Assembly: GCA_964035575.1 (NCBI GenBank)
Contig: OZ037928.1
Coordinates: forward strand, 744,001 to 808,000
DNA from: Rhynchopus sp. YZ270_cl-10
Lineage: Eukaryota > Euglenozoa > Diplonemea > Diplonemida > Diplonemidae
Reading direction: 5' to 3'
DNA: 64,000 nucleotides
Shown: positions 1 to 11,340 of the stretch, piece by piece
Layout of the letters: the number at the start of each line of letters is the position of its first letter
Numbering within the stretch: the stretch's first letter is position 1
Position numbers and translations under genes: made by a program
Notes under the pieces: generated by a model
Database searches by the model: none
Told to the model about the DNA's origin: nothing
What the model saw: only the letters and a program-made list of their open reading frames with translations

Positions 1-3000
1 TATGTCGAGTTGCTGCAGCTTTGATTTGAGAGACATATTCTCGCGCGACAGCAGATCCAAGTCATGGTTTGTGTGCGCAACCTGTGTTGTGTTGTTGTGG
101 TTTTGATGTCTAGTGAGGGTAATTATTGCGCAAAATATAGCCCTTATGTGTGATGTGATTGATCAATACAGTGGGTAACGCTATAAAGGGTAACGCCTGA
201 ACGGAGTAACCACTAATGTTAGGAAATTGAGGGTACAATGGCTAATGTTGTGTTGTGTGTTGATGCCTGAGCCTGAGGGGGGACTTTGTCTAATTTTCCT
301 CCTTTCAAGCTTGGGTAGGTGTACTTTTTATACAATACAGTAGGACAAGTAATATTGACGACCAAAAAAGTCGCCAAATTGCAAGAAAACCCCCAAAATC
401 CGCCAATATTATTTGGTCGCCAAGTTTCTTGTCCAACTGTAAACACTCCTCCCTTCCCTCTGGCCTCTTCCTACCCCACCCCCCTTGTTGTCAACAATAC
501 CTGAGAAACCTGGTGCTGAAGCTGTTCAGAGATGTCAACAAAGTTTGCCTGGAGCTGCTGGATTTTGCCTTCTCTTGAGTCCAACGATTCGCAGAGGGTT
601 TGCGTTTCACGACGATGCTCGCGGGTGGACACCTGTTCAGCCTTGGTCCTGCTGATGCTGTCCCGCTCAAGGGACAGCACCTTGGTTTTGTACCGCTCCA
701 AGATGCTGTTCATGCGGGAGATGTCTTGCATCAACTTTAGTTTATCAGATGAGAGCTCCTGAACGGTTTGGTCTTTGACTCCGACGTCAGACTGCAGTTG
801 GTTGATGTTGTGCATCAGTGTTTCGATGTTCTGTTGCATCTCCGTATGCGAGTTTGTGTTGTCGATTCTTTGGTTCTGCATTTGGTCCTTCATCTTGTGA
901 ATGCGGTTTTTGAGAAGGGCGTTCTGCTTAATGATGATCTGACACTCATTCGTCTGGTCTTCGTAGCGCATCAGCTGCCGTTGTGCCTCGACCAGCTCGT
1001 GTTTGAGCTTTTCGTTGTCCTCGCGCATCTGGTCCACCACAATGCTGTACTGTTTCTCGCGGGTCGCGTTTTGGTCGGTAGTTTCCATATCAAAAAGGCC
1101 CCTACCCGGACGGTCATCACCACCAAGCTTCCCGGCAGGGGTCGCATCCTCACCCTGCTGGTTTTGCATATTCGACCAAACGTACTCCCCAAGCGAGTTT
1201 TTCAGCTCAATGTACTTCTCCTCTGAGTGGCTGAGCTGTTTCTTCAGCGTCTCAATCTCCTCCTGTAGAGACATTTCGCGCTCCTTGAGTGCGTTCTTTT
1301 CCTTGAGGACCTGGCAGATGTGGTGGGCACGTTTGATGTCAATGTCCTTCTGTGGGCCGATTTCGTGGAGCATCGTCGACAGGCGTTCGATTTCCTGAAG
1401 GGATTTGAAAGTTTGTTTGTTTTTTTTTTTTTTTTTGTTTCTATTTTTGCTACTCTGTTTGTTCTGTATTGCATTTCATTGTAGTACCTTTGTAAGATTT
1501 CCTGGGGGAGGGAAAGATGGGAGGTGGGAGGATGAGAACGACACAAATAGTAACTCTGATAGGTAAGTAAAAGGAAAAAAGGTTTTTTCGTTGATTGCGC
1601 GACACAAAGAAAAAAGTTGACTTGAAATACAAAAGCCCTCTCGTGAACAGTGTACCTTTGCGCCGTGGGGGGGGGGGGGGGGGAACACCCCCAATCATGA
1701 AAATTGTGAATTAAGTTGTGTCGTGTTGACAGTCGCTCTCACCAACAAAATTCGGGTACTCAGATACGTTTTTTTCATTTCCTCCCCTCCAACCTTTGCA
1801 AGGCAGTTGTCTCAAAAAAAAAAAAAGCGAAAAAAAACGGGAAAAAAAGCCGCAAATACGCATACCTGTTTGCTGTTGATGTTCTCTTCGTGCACGGCCT
1901 TGAGTTTGTCCTTCCAGTACTTGGTCACCTTTTCAATGTCGCCTCCGATAGGTGCCGACTGTGGAGGGGAGGGGGAGGGTGGGTAAGGAAGTGGGGGAGA
2001 GAGCAGGATGCAAACAAATGAACAGAAACAGAAAAGAAAAGAAAATTTAAAAAAGATGAATGTGTCTCCCGTGTACATGACTTTGTGAGGATATGTGTGC
2101 AGGAGACAGATGAATCTGTCTCCTGCACACATATCCTCACAAAGTTATTGATGCAGGCCACCTCAACTGATCCACTGTACGATACCAGCCAAAGCACCAA
2201 CACCCAACGGCCAACAAGAAGGTGTACCAAGGAAACCTAATGACAAAGAAAGAAAAGGTTTACACGATGACCCCTAGGTCTCTCTGCTTAGACACCCTTG
2301 GATGCTGTGTCAGGATTCAAAGAAAACCAGACAATTATACCCTCCAACTGATCTTGATAAAAGGAAAGAAGACATATTTTCGTTGAACGCAGCCCAAAAG
2401 GTGAAATCCTGCTGTGGCGCAAAGTGAAAATGATATGAAAAAAGAAATGGATAAGTCGTTAACAAATGTTGGCTTTCTTTTTTTTGTCTGGTTTCTAAAC
2501 ACACTTCATGAGGGGGAAAAAAAGCAAATATGTCACATACCCCACTCGCATTGTTACTTAACGCCTCATTTAATGCCAGCTGCAGGGTCGCATTCTCGCT
2601 TTTTAGTCCTTCTACTTGGGGGTCGACTTGCATCATCCCCATATTCTCCTCCATCATTGACATGCCTCCCATGCCTCCCATGCCTCCCATACCCCCCATA
2701 AGCTCCTCCTCAGCCATGGCCCCTGCGTCAGGACTGGCAGCTGCAATGTCACTTAATGCCTGCTTGTAGAGCCCATCAAAATCCCCCATATCCGCAGCCC
2801 CCGCCCCGTAGTCCCTTTGCCGGAACTTCTCGCGGAACAGAATCCCGATCCTCTGTCTGAAGATGGTCCCCACCGATTGAATGTATTTAATCTTCTTCTT
2901 CAAATGCTCGACCTGCGTTGCACTTTCCTCTAACGCCTGCTTATCGGGAAGACCCGACTCAATCATTAAACCTACTGGCACATCCGCGCTCTGGTATTGC

Positions 3001-3944
3001 ACGGAATCCCATACTCTGATGGAGTGACCTTCGTCGGTTACACACCACACCTTTGTGATTTCCTTTTTGTGAGAGACGAAGGCATTGGGCCCGGTAATGG
3101 GGACAGCTGTCGGGAGGGTTTGGAGAGCGGAGGCGGAGGCGGCATCGAATACGGTAACCTGGTGTTGTTCGTTTAGGACCCAGACGGTTTGCTCCGCGGG
3201 GAGGGAGAGAAGTTGCAGGATGCTGGTTTCTTGGCAAAGCGTTTTGATAACGGTAAGAGGGTTGGAGTGGCTTGACGTTGCGTAGATGACCACCCCCTTA
3301 TCGGTAGCAGACCAAAGCTGTTGCTGTTTATTGCAGAATACCAATCCCTTCGAGCCTCCCTGAGCGCAATGCGTCCATTTGCCTTCAGGAGTCCACAGCC
3401 TAACGTGCCCACGGCTGCCAGAAAAGAGGCAAAATCCGTCGTCATTGCTGTTTAAATGATTTTTTTCTAGCGCCTGAACCAAATCCCCTGGGATCGGTCC
3501 AAACAGAATCCGCGCGACACAAAATTTGTTGGCGTCCCATTGTACAATGTCTTTGGAGGATGCGGCGGTGTAGATCATGTCATCAGCGACGCACATCCGG
3601 TCGACCGGGAGGGAGTCGCTGCCGTGCTGCAGAGAGGTGAGAAAGGTGCCTTCTAAGCTGTACACATTGATCATCCCATTTTCACGCCCGACCCACACCT
3701 TGCCTTTGCACACCGCCATGCAGGTCGGAGAGACATTCTCGATTTTCGCAATAATCTCACAGGTCTCAGAGCTGCGCAGAATGATAGCCCCCGCAGAGGA
3801 GCTTGTCCACGTCACCGGGTCTTCATCGGCCTGTCCTATAATGGTTGCAAACACCGGCGCGCAAGGGACCGGGGAGCTATGGTTAAGCGCCTCAACGACA
3901 GTAGGCTTCCGGATGGCCAACGCAGTGCTGGTGTGGGGGTCCAT
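1..3944 (-). CDS. WD40 / coiled-coil protein, at least four exons, continues past the left edge
   Basis: Exons on the minus strand are 3944-2541, 1958-1866, 1394-501 and 81-1 (open at the edge). Every junction has GT at the donor and AG at the acceptor, and every join is phase 0, giving at least 824 residues. Roughly the first 330 residues read as beta-propeller (WD40-like) repeats with signatures such as GHVRLWTPEG and HSIRVWDS. A Met/Gly run (GGMGGMGGM) lies near residue 420. The later exons are long heptad-rich coiled coil (EIETLKKQ, KLMQDISRMNSILERYK). The start is the ATG at 3944, directly after a short AT-rich leader. A propeller followed by coiled coil is common in ciliary and basal-body scaffolds, so such a role is plausible, but I do not recognise the orthologue. 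The introns of 419-582 bp hold dispersed repeats. The exon model is well supported; the function is inference. Confidence 0.8.
336..441. repeat. MITE with TA-CAGT termini, inside the last visible WD40-gene intron
   Basis: A 106-bp element begins TACAGTAGGACAAG and ends CTTGTCCAACTGTA, an inverted terminal repeat flanked by TA. A second copy in the opposite orientation lies at 27999-28105. TA target sites with CAGT ends suggest a Tc1/mariner-like non-autonomous element. It sits wholly inside an intron. Confidence 0.75.
1615..1698. repeat. Dispersed repeat R1 (short form) in a WD40-gene intron
   Basis: It starts with a block reading TTGACTTGAAATACAAAAGC and continues through 'ctctcgtgaacagtgtacc' into a G-run and 'acacccccaatcat'. 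The same block recurs near 33868, 33967, 38052, 59600, 60635, 62009 and 63367. No coding capacity is visible. It could be a SINE or a MITE; no tRNA-like promoter boxes are clear. Confidence 0.6.
2080..2145. repeat. Near-perfect 66-bp palindrome in an intron
   Basis: Two 32-nt arms around a 2-nt spacer form an uninterrupted hairpin centred near 2112. It lies in the WD40-gene intron between 1958 and 2541. The right arm runs directly into an R5-type repeat (2146-2310, 'ccactgtacgataccagcc'). Confidence 0.8.
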
Positions 3945-4133
3945 TTTCTATGGGGTTGGGGGGTCAAAAAGGGGCGAGGGAAAGAGGGGAATCGGGGGGG
4001 AGGAAACACCCCCGATGGAGGGTGTGTTGAGGTGTAGGTTGCTGGAAGGGGGGAGGGGAGGGGGTTATTGTGAGAAGGAACCGTTCATGCAGTGATAGAA
4101 ATGGTGTTGTGGGTGAATGCATAGTATACATTC

Positions 4134-4278
4134 TTGGTGTGGCTGACGACCCCAAAATAGCAGAAAGTAGCAAAAAAGTAGCACAAAATAGCACCTCCTT
4201 CAGCCGCACCAAAAAAATCCAGATGCCCAGAATAGCAGAAAATAGCAGAAAATAGCACCCCCCTTTCAGCCACACCAA
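4134..4278. repeat. R2 MITE (GGTGTGGCTGA ends), one complete copy and an adjoining partial copy
   Basis: The complete copy at about 4134-4212 begins TTGGTGTGGCTGACGACC and ends in the inverted form TCAGCCGCACCAA. Its interior is repeated 'aatagcaga'. A second 3' part abuts it to 4278. Sister copies are at 4557-4636, 37395-37461 and 58259-58340, with a divergent one near 33237-33307. Confidence 0.75.
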
Positions 4279-4556
4279 ATTCTTTACCAAAGAAACGAAG
4301 GCATAGAGTGGGCGCGAAAAAAAAAGTGAAGTTGATAGTGCAAAACGCCTCTGGGACAGCAGGCACTGAACACTCCGTGGGTTATCGAACCCCCAGAGTG
4401 TTGTGCTTGGGAGTGGTTTACAGGGAAGCTGTAAGCAGGTAAAAAAGGTACCCATGCTTTTTTAGGACAAAATCATAGGCAAAAAAAACTATGCTGAAAA
4501 CACCCACTTATCCCCCTTATTGTGTCTACACCAACACAAGAAAAAAAAAGAAAAAA

Positions 4557-4636
4557 TTGGTGTGGCCGACGACCCCAAAATAACAGAAAATAGCAGAAAG
4601 TAACATAAAAATAGCACCCCCGTTCAGCCACACCAA
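4557..4636. repeat. R2 MITE, third local copy
   Basis: An 80-bp copy with TTGGTGTGGC at the left end and GCCACACCAA at the right end, and the same 'aatagcaga' interior. It lies in the spacer between the WD40 gene (starts 3944) and the 3' end of the RRM gene (4964). The rest of this spacer shows no gene. Confidence 0.75.
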
Positions 4637-4963
4637 AAAAAAAAAAGTTTATAAGATGAACCTAAGCCTCTCTTTTGTGCTTAGTCTGAGTAGATTACTT
4701 AATGTTTTGAACATTGGTTATTCATCAATCTTTTTTGTTGTATTTTTTGGATCCTTTTTGTTTTGCTCTCTTTTGTGCTTAGTCACCCTAACAAAGGAAA
4801 CTATTTTGATTTTGGAATACAAAAAAAAGGCCCAAACAATACAGCAAAATCCAGCTTCTTTTTTTTTGTATTTGTGTATTATGTATTATGATAGAGCAAT
4901 TATCACAGAATATCACAGAACACGGCCACCACCATACCCTACCCCCCCCACCCCATCTCCACT

Positions 4964-6190
4964 TCATTTCCGCACGGAACGCGGCTTGAAACCACCAAAA
5001 CCACCACTCGATGCATTCTTCTTCGGACTCACGGTCGCTGCCTCCGCCTTCTTCGCCCCACTCTCGCTGGCTCCCTCCTTTCCCTCCTCTGCGTTGTGTG
5101 TTGTGCTCTCTGCTGGTTCTGCAGTTTTGACGACTTCCTTCTCTCCCTCTTCCTTTGGTTTAAGCTCTTTCTCATCCTTCTTTGGATTGATCTCAGAAGG
5201 GATTTCTTTTTTGGTATTTAACACTGCTCTCGGTTTGAATTGGAATGTCTTTTGTGGTGAGTTTTGGGGTTTTGTCCATGACGTACTTTTTGACTGTGAT
5301 TTCGCTTTGTTTTCCGCCCATTGCGCGTATCCAATGTTCGATTCGGAAAAGGTGACTTCCGCTGCATTCAGTTTGACACCCTTCAGAAGAACCGTCTTTG
5401 CCACTGCAGAAGGGTCGTCAAATTGGATGACAGCCCCCTTTCTGTTCTGGGTTAATCCACAATTTGCCACCTTCCCGCAAATCTGAACGCTTTCTACCAA
5501 ATCTGATACCGCAGAACCCCCTGAAAACACTCCTTTCGCAAAGACTGTCTTCCCATCGCCCTCTCCTTTTAACCAGTTTGTCTTTTGGATTGGTTCGGAT
5601 TTTTTTTTCGGCGCGCCCTTCATTTCTAATGTTAAAGTATTGCCGCGGAGGGTGAAAGGTTGGTCAGATGTTGCGAGAGAATGGGCATCTTCTTCAGAGT
5701 CGTATGTAACAAAGGCAAGACCTCTGCATTTCTTCCCTCTACGAGGGATATGAATTTTGGCAGGTTTTGCGATAGATTGTATCAATGTAGTGATGTCTTC
5801 GGGCTCGGTGTCATGAGGGAGGTTGGTCAGAACGACGGTCCGTTTGTCCATTTCTGGGTCAGTTTTAACGCGTTTTGGGGCGTTTTTTTCTTCTGATACG
5901 TCGGATAGGTCATCTAATTCATCACCTAATCCCGCTTTGCGTTTCTTTGATGATTTTGTTTGTGCTGCAGAGGTTTGTGCAGGGGTCTGTGCAGACGCCT
6001 TCATCGCCTTCGCCACGACCCCAAGGAGCTTCGAATTAGAAGGTTTGGTGAGGTCCTCACCCGCTTTAGTCTTCTCTGCAAGCTGGCGGGCGTATTTCGC
6101 GTCGGTGCGTTGGTCTACTGCGATTTGGTTGATGGCTTCGTAGTCGGCATTGACGACGGAGGACTTATCGCGTGGTGCAGGGTTGCTCAT
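4964..6190 (-). CDS. RNA-binding protein with two RRM domains
   Basis: A single exon of 408 residues. The first RRM is at about 116-195, with RNP2-like VVLTNL (119-124) and RNP1-like RGLAFVTY (156-163). A second, more divergent RRM is at about 214-285 (KTVFAKGVF ... KGAVIQFDD). The N-terminal 110 residues are charged and end in a basic stretch (KSSKKRKAG), and the C-terminus is Lys/Glu-rich with a Gly/Arg finish (GGFGGFKPRSVRK), as is common in nucleolar or mRNP proteins. The ATG at 6190 follows an A-rich leader, with a CAG acceptor-like site upstream on the minus strand, compatible with cis- or trans-splicing. Family RRM is secure; the exact role is unknown. Confidence 0.88.
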   Translation of the reverse strand: MSNPAPRDKSSVVNADYEAINQIAVDQRTDAKYARQLAEKTKAGEDLTKPSNSKLLGVVAKAMKASAQTPAQTSAAQTKSSKKRKAGLGDELDDLSDVSEEKNAPKRVKTDPEMDKRTVVLTNLPHDTEPEDITTLIQSIAKPAKIHIPRRGKKCRGLAFVTYDSEEDAHSLATSDQPFTLRGNTLTLEMKGAPKKKSEPIQKTNWLKGEGDGKTVFAKGVFSGGSAVSDLVESVQICGKVANCGLTQNRKGAVIQFDDPSAVAKTVLLKGVKLNAAEVTFSESNIGYAQWAENKAKSQSKSTSWTKPQNSPQKTFQFKPRAVLNTKKEIPSEINPKKDEKELKPKEEGEKEVVKTAEPAESTTHNAEEGKEGASESGAKKAEAATVSPKKNASSGGFGGFKPRSVRK

Positions 6191-6596
6191 TTTATTATTT
6201 TTTTTTGAAATGAGTAGTTCTGTGGGGAAAGCGTATGTGGGGGAGGGTTCTTATGTTGGATATGATGGAGTGGGGTGGTGGGAGAAGAGAGTTAAGAGGA
6301 GGGATGTAAGAAAAGTTTTTTGAAAAAAGGGGGGGGACAAAAAGTGGAGGGGGGAAAAGCTTCTGTTTTGTACTTTTGTCACTCGAGTTTTGTTTTGTCT
6401 TCTCTATTTTTTGTAGTACCAACGTTTGCGAAAGCAAAGGTGGTAGGTGAGAAGAGTAAAGAGTTGCCTTTTTTTGGCCTTTTTATTTTTTTTTTTGATA
6501 AATTGTTGTAGTCGGTTGTGTTGCCACAGTTTGTGCAATCTCCACTGTGAAAACAAATTGCAATCATCGATCCTCATCACGACGCAAGTTCAAAAG

Positions 6597-6986
6597 ATTT
6601 CCCGTCCTCTTCAAGATAGGTTGCCGTAAGGCAATCAGACTCGTTGAATGCGTCAGTGTAGTGCGCGTGCAGCCTAGGACATTTAGGAGCATCACAGACC
6701 TGCTATTGGCTCGCTCTTCCGCGTGCTAAAAAACGCACGCAGTCCCCTTAAGAAGTGGATTCCCTGTTTCAATTTGGTCCGAAGACCCGCATTGCCTAAA
6801 AGGACAACGGGCTCACCTATTTAAGGGTCGATATTGGCTCGCTCTTCCGCCGTGCTAAAAAAAAAAAAAAGATTGGGTATTTTGTTTGTGCGCTCGCCGG
6901 GAAAACAAAAAGGTGAAAAAATGTGTTAAACTGAAGTACGGTTGTTGTGGTTAATTGAGTACTCAAAGAAAACAAGCGAGCTTCTG
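6597..6986. repeat. 390-bp duplicated block, copy 1
   Basis: Apparently identical or nearly so to 18223-18612. It contains two copies of 'attggctcgctcttccgc' followed by 'gtgctaaaaaa' and a long A tract. A more divergent partial copy is at about 48137-48330. On the minus strand its left part reads as a short open stretch (HYTDAFNESDCLTATY), so it may derive from a gene. Flanking 6191-6596 and 6987-7171 hold only AT-rich sequence and an R4-type repeat near 6499-6550. Confidence 0.75.
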
Positions 6987-7175
6987 GAGGGTGTTTAAAA
7001 AGGGAAAAATCGGAAAAATCGGAAAAAAAAGTGCGGATTTTTGGGGTGTTTTTGACCAAAAAAAGAGTGAGGGGAGTTGGGTCCAGTCATAGGGGAGTAT
7101 AGCAATTTTTTAAAAATTCCACCAAAAATGCACAACATTTTCCAGGCACAAAGGCAGATTTTCGCTTTTCTTTAA

Positions 7176-8582
7176 CCCTTTACGGACCACGACCGATTTT
7201 TTCGATTTGCTAGGATCTTCTCTCCCGTAGGTAAAATGTGATCTGATGCATATTTTTGATCGTACCTGGCCGCAATTGAAAGATTTTGAGCAGATCTTTC
7301 AAATGGAGCAGAAATCGAAATAAAATGAGAAAAATGGAAAATGGAAAATTGAGGAGAGCTGATATTTTTTTCTGAAAATTTTGAAGAAAAAAATTATTCC
7401 GGCTGCGCACCTGTTTTTTCGGTTTTCGAAAATGGCTTTATTTGAAAGATCGGTTCAAAATCTTTCAAAAGAAAAAAAAATCGATCAAAAAGTCCTAGTA
7501 GATAATGTCTCACTGCATGGAGAGAAGGTACCAACCAACTACATATACCGTAATTGTACAGAGGTTGGACAGTACAAAAGTTGGGGCTTTTGGGACTTTT
7601 GGCCAACTTGGCATGGTGCTGAACAAAGGTGAACGCCGCATCCCACGCACATGTAATCTGTTTTCAGACGCCTGTTTCCCAAGCAAGAAGAAGTTGTCGA
7701 CCAACACCCTCCTGCCAGTGTCTCTGTACCTTGACCGTGTTGATATAGATTTTGTACCCCTCCCTGTGGCTTTCCGTACCCTCCCGCCGAAATTTCGAAG
7801 GGACCCTCCGAAAAAAATTTTTTTGGTCGCGAAAATCGGTCCAAAAACGGTCTAGATTGCCCCATGCGTGGCATTCCGGGCAATTTGAGGGCAATTTGGC
7901 GTGCAAGAGCCATGTGTGGGGCACCATGTGCCCCCATGCTGCACCCCTTATACAGGGTTTTTACAGGCAAAAAATGAAAAACGACAGTCGGGCACAAAAA
8001 GCCACGGATCGGGGCACAAAGTTACATCCCACCCTCCCTTGGCCCTCGGGACTCCTTTCGGGAGGTCAGGGCTTCCCTCGGGCCTTCGGCCCTCGGGGAG
8101 CCCTGACCTCCCTCAAGGGTCCCTCGGGCTTTGGCGGGAGGGAGGGAAATAACCATTCTGTACAATGTTCCTCAAAAGACAAAATGCAATAAATACACGG
8201 AGAAGAGGCACATCCAGTTCAGGGTCAGGAACTGCAACTACGCGTGTTACTTTGCCCAGTCGCGGGTATTTTCCATTATTTTAGTTTCGTTCTGAAGACC
8301 GTACAAAATGGTTCCCTGCACACCAAAGTTTGAATCCTCTGATGACTCAAGCGCGTCAGAATGGTACATTATTCCCAAAAAATGACCCAAAATACCCTAT
8401 TATGTGATAATGCCGGGTGTGGATGAGAGGGGATGAGAGCGTCAAAAAAAATCGAATCTTGCGTCTTTTGAAAGATTTCGCACAAAATCTTCTCATTTTA
8501 AAAAAAAATCTTCAAAAAGTCCTAGTGGAAGCCAATTTAGGTGGTTGCGTGGACATATATGTCCCCTCTGGTCCTTAAAGGG
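7176..8582. mobile_element. piggyBac-like non-autonomous element with TTAA duplications
   Basis: The left end reads TTAA then CCCTTTACGGACCA. The right end reads TGGTCCTTAAAGGG then TTAA, which is the inverted form. TTAA duplication with CCC-starting termini is the hallmark of piggyBac. The 1.4-kb interior has no transposase reading frame. It contains subrepeats ending 'caaaaagtcctagt' near both ends and appears to have been invaded by a CCCTCCC/GGGAGGG hairpin element (about 7860-8148). Confidence 0.75.
7860..8148. repeat. CCCTCCC/GGGAGGG hairpin element, copy 1
   Basis: The right part (about 8025-8148) is a strong inverted repeat: 'ccctcccttggccctcggg' pairs with 'cgggagggaggg' around a GC-rich centre. 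Relatives lie at about 9378-9812 and 61004-61352 and share 'gggaaat' just after the right end and an 'acatccc' block before the hairpin. The left limit is approximate. Confidence 0.5.
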
Positions 8583-8750
8583 TTAAAAGTTAAAAAATTG
8601 GGGAAACCGAAATATCCCATGGTAGCTCTTCGAAAAACGGCCTCTGACTCGCCCCAAAATGGGCCCGTTCTTTCTGCGTAAAGTAGTGCGCACACTGTCC
8701 CTATCTCCGAACATGAACGTTTTCGGCTCGCACAAAAAACCTCAAATTAC

Positions 8751-9370
8751 TTGCAGCTTGCGAGTCTCCGTGTTGTTGAAGGGTGGGGCGTAGAGGGAGA
8801 AGGCAGCGATCACATTGAAGTCGTCCATTAAGGATTCAATATTTTCCTTCATTCCCCGGAGGTCTGACTTCGGATACTGCATCCAATGCCATCACTTTGG
8901 GAGAGTGACTTGCCTTGCGTCATCGGAGGACTCCGGGGTTTTGGGGGAAACCCGATGGTGAAAAATAGGGCTCTGGTGCATGTTGAGGAAGAGGGGAGCC
9001 GGTTATCATGCTCCGGAAGCGGTGTTGCTTTGTGAAGCCTCGTATGCTTCCCCGCTGACCACCTATGAAACCACCTCAATCGCGTGGTTCGTGATCGCTG
9101 TGATTGCTCCTTCGTGTAGCGGGTGGCCATGTACTCGTCTTCGTAGAGGTGGTGCTGGCTGAGCTGGAAACCGTGGGGCCTACCGGTCCGTGAGACGTAA
9201 GTGGTCGAAAAAGTCTGTGTGAGCCTCGCGACTGTTCACGATGCCATTGAAGAAGTCTTTCGGGAGAATCCTTGCTGGAAGGGCGTACGACCGTGGGTGA
9301 GACACCTGAGGAGTATTGGAGCACCCTCCGCTTGATGGCAGCCGGCGTATGTCCTGACGCAGACTCACAT
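8751..9370 (-). pseudogene. Coding relic of an unidentified gene or transposon (exon-like pieces)
   Basis: A 44-codon exon-like piece at 8882-8751 (MQYPKSDLRGMKENIESL...) ends at a GT donor. A second open piece at about 9370-9180 reads like protein (QVSHPRSYALPARILPKDFF). Sequence just upstream of the first piece resembles 16710-16790 (ATRQV/ARQV with matching DNA), so at least two decayed copies exist here. I cannot name the family. Confidence 0.35.
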
Positions 9371-9377
9371 TTGTAAC

Positions 9378-9812
9378 CCTCCCGCGGCCTCGCGGGATTC
9401 CCGCGAGAGCTGGCGGGAATCCCGCGAGAGCCCGAAAATTCCCGCGAGAGGGAATGCGGTTTTGGTGCAGGAAACCAGCCAAAAACTTTTTAAAACGGCC
9501 CACATCTTGGTTTCTGCGGCTCGAAAAGCGTATTCGCGTCCAAAAACGCGTGCGTGGGCCACATATGATGGTACCCGTGTGCCCGTGGATTTGCCTTAGA
9601 AACAACGTGTTTATACACAAAACACCACAAAAGCACGTGGGTTGGCCAGAAACCGGCCTGGTCGGGTCACAAAGCGACATCCCTCCCCCCCTTGGCTCTC
9701 GGGATTCCCTTTCGGGAGGTCAGGGCCCCCTCGAGCCTTCGGCCCTCGGGGTGCCCTGACCTCCCTCAAGGGATCCCTCGGGCTCTGGCGGGAGGGAGGG
9801 AAATAGCTATTG
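9378..9812. repeat. CCCTCCC/GGGAGGG hairpin element, copy 2
   Basis: It begins near 'taaccctcccgcggcctcg' and ends in 'gggagggagggaaatagc', with the internal hairpin at about 9682-9808. It separates two coding-like stretches (9180-9370 and 9831-10480), which suggests it inserted into a former gene. Limits are estimated from comparison with the other two copies. Confidence 0.45.
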
Positions 9813-9830
9813 GGGATCACACACCCTCCT

Positions 9831-10480
9831 ACAGGATCCTGAGGGTTTGATGCACACTGTTCGCTGCGTGCTCGGTGGATCACAAGAAGAGGTTGAACCT
9901 TGTATCTTATAGACACCCCTGGGCACGAGGCCAACGACTGATGTGCGTAGGAGAAGGTTCGCTCCGACCGTAACGACTTTGCGTCCCGCACCCCCATCCT
10001 CGTCAAGAATTGGCCAAAACACATGGGCACCCAGAGCAGTGACCGGTCCGACGCTCACGTGCGGAACCTGGCAGTGCCCAAGTCCATACGGACTGGAGGC
10101 CGCCGATCTTGTATTAACGCAAACTGGAGGAGGGCATGCCACGAGGGCTGACGAAACCGTGGTAATATGCCTATGGATATCACGAAAATGTTCATTTCCC
10201 CTGATACCGTTCCCACGCTCTATGTCACCCGCTCTGGAGCCCCGCGGGGTTCTGGGTCTCGTGTTCGCAAGAGTCACCGGACATTTTGAAACCCTGACTC
10301 TGAATGCAGCCACCGTCAAGGACTTCATCACTGCCAAGTCTCTTGGGTATAGGTGTGCGGATCCTTGCATGTGGGTCTCAACGTCAAGTCAAATCCGTAC
10401 GACGAATGCAACGTGACCGGAACCGACTCCGTAGCGCATAGCGACAAAACTGGAGTCCACCGGGCAAGAAGTAGTGTCAA
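9831..10480 (-). other. Open, coding-like stretch of unknown identity
   Basis: A 187-codon minus-strand frame (10370-9807) includes GAHVFWPILDEDGGAGRKVV. The plus strand is also open for 157 codons at 9943-10416, so the coding direction is uncertain. There is no recognisable domain. It may be the continuation of the relic at 8751-9370, split by the hairpin element between them. Confidence 0.25.
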
Positions 10481-10516
10481 GACAATTTTAGGACAATAAA
10501 CTGCACTCTTGTGCTT

Positions 10517-10705
10517 ACACTATATACATGTCTCTGAACAAGCCTCTACTATAGCCGAAAATGGCTCGGGAAGGCGATGATGTTTGACAGGCGCTTCGCG
10601 CCAAAGGGCTACGCCCTTTGGCGCGAAGCGCCTGTCAAACATCATCGCCTTCCCGAGCCATTTTCGGCTATAGTATAGGCTTGTTCAGAGACATGTATAT
10701 GGTGT
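10517..10705. repeat. 189-bp near-perfect palindrome
   Basis: The arms start 'acactatatacatgtctctg' and end 'cagagacatgtatatggtgt' and meet at 'aaagggctacgcccttt' near 10610. Only a few mismatches are visible. The right arm plus downstream sequence (10634 to about 10777) is repeated directly at 11048 to about 11193, and a related block lies in inverted orientation at about 13140-13250. Confidence 0.8.
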
Positions 10706-11047
10706 AACCACAGATGCTCAAAACACCCGATTTTTGCGTTTTTTTGCATTTTTCGGTGCCCCCAGACCCACCTCAGAGGTCGAAATTTTCCCGAAAAAAA
10801 AAATTTTTTTTTTCAGATTTTTCGGATTTTTGCTAAGGTGAAATGGTAAAGGAAAACGAGAAAAGGAGTGTGAGAAAATAGGAGTGTGAAGTTAGGACCC
10901 CCTATTTCGGTTATTTCGGTTTTAGATGTCGAGAAAAAATTTTTTGGGTCAAAAAATAAAAGTGAAAATTTTTCACAAATTCCGATGGTTTGACCCCCGG
11001 GACCTGTCGAAAATTCGAAAATTTTGAAAAAAAAAAATTTTTTTCTT

Positions 11048-11193
11048 GTGTCAAACATCATCGCCTTCCCGAGCCATTTTCGGCTATAGTATAGGCTTGT
11101 TCAGAGACATGTATATGGTGTAACCACAGATGCTCAAAACACCCGATTTTTGCGTTTTTTTGCATTTTTCGGTGCCCCCAGACACACCTCAGA
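11048..11193. repeat. Direct repeat of the palindrome's right arm and flank
   Basis: It matches 10634-10777 almost base for base, through 'gatgctcaaaacacccgat' to the 'cacctcagaggtc' block. The intervening 10780-11047 and the following 11194-11300 are AT-rich with several 'aaaaaaatttttt' runs and no gene. Confidence 0.75.
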
Positions 11194-11340
11194 GGTCAAA
11201 AAAATTTTCGAAAAAAAAATTTTTTTTGACCTGAAAATTGCCTTGTCAAAAAAAATTTTTTTTTGACATGGCTTCATAAATATATTGAATATCGTCAATA
11301 CCGTAATTGTAAAAATATTGGGACGTAAAAAAGTTGAAAC

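Noticed and set aside
4330-4440. Possible tRNA 3' half (gggttcgataaccc on the minus strand)
   Set aside because: It forms a small hairpin, but no cloverleaf of the right length surrounds it.
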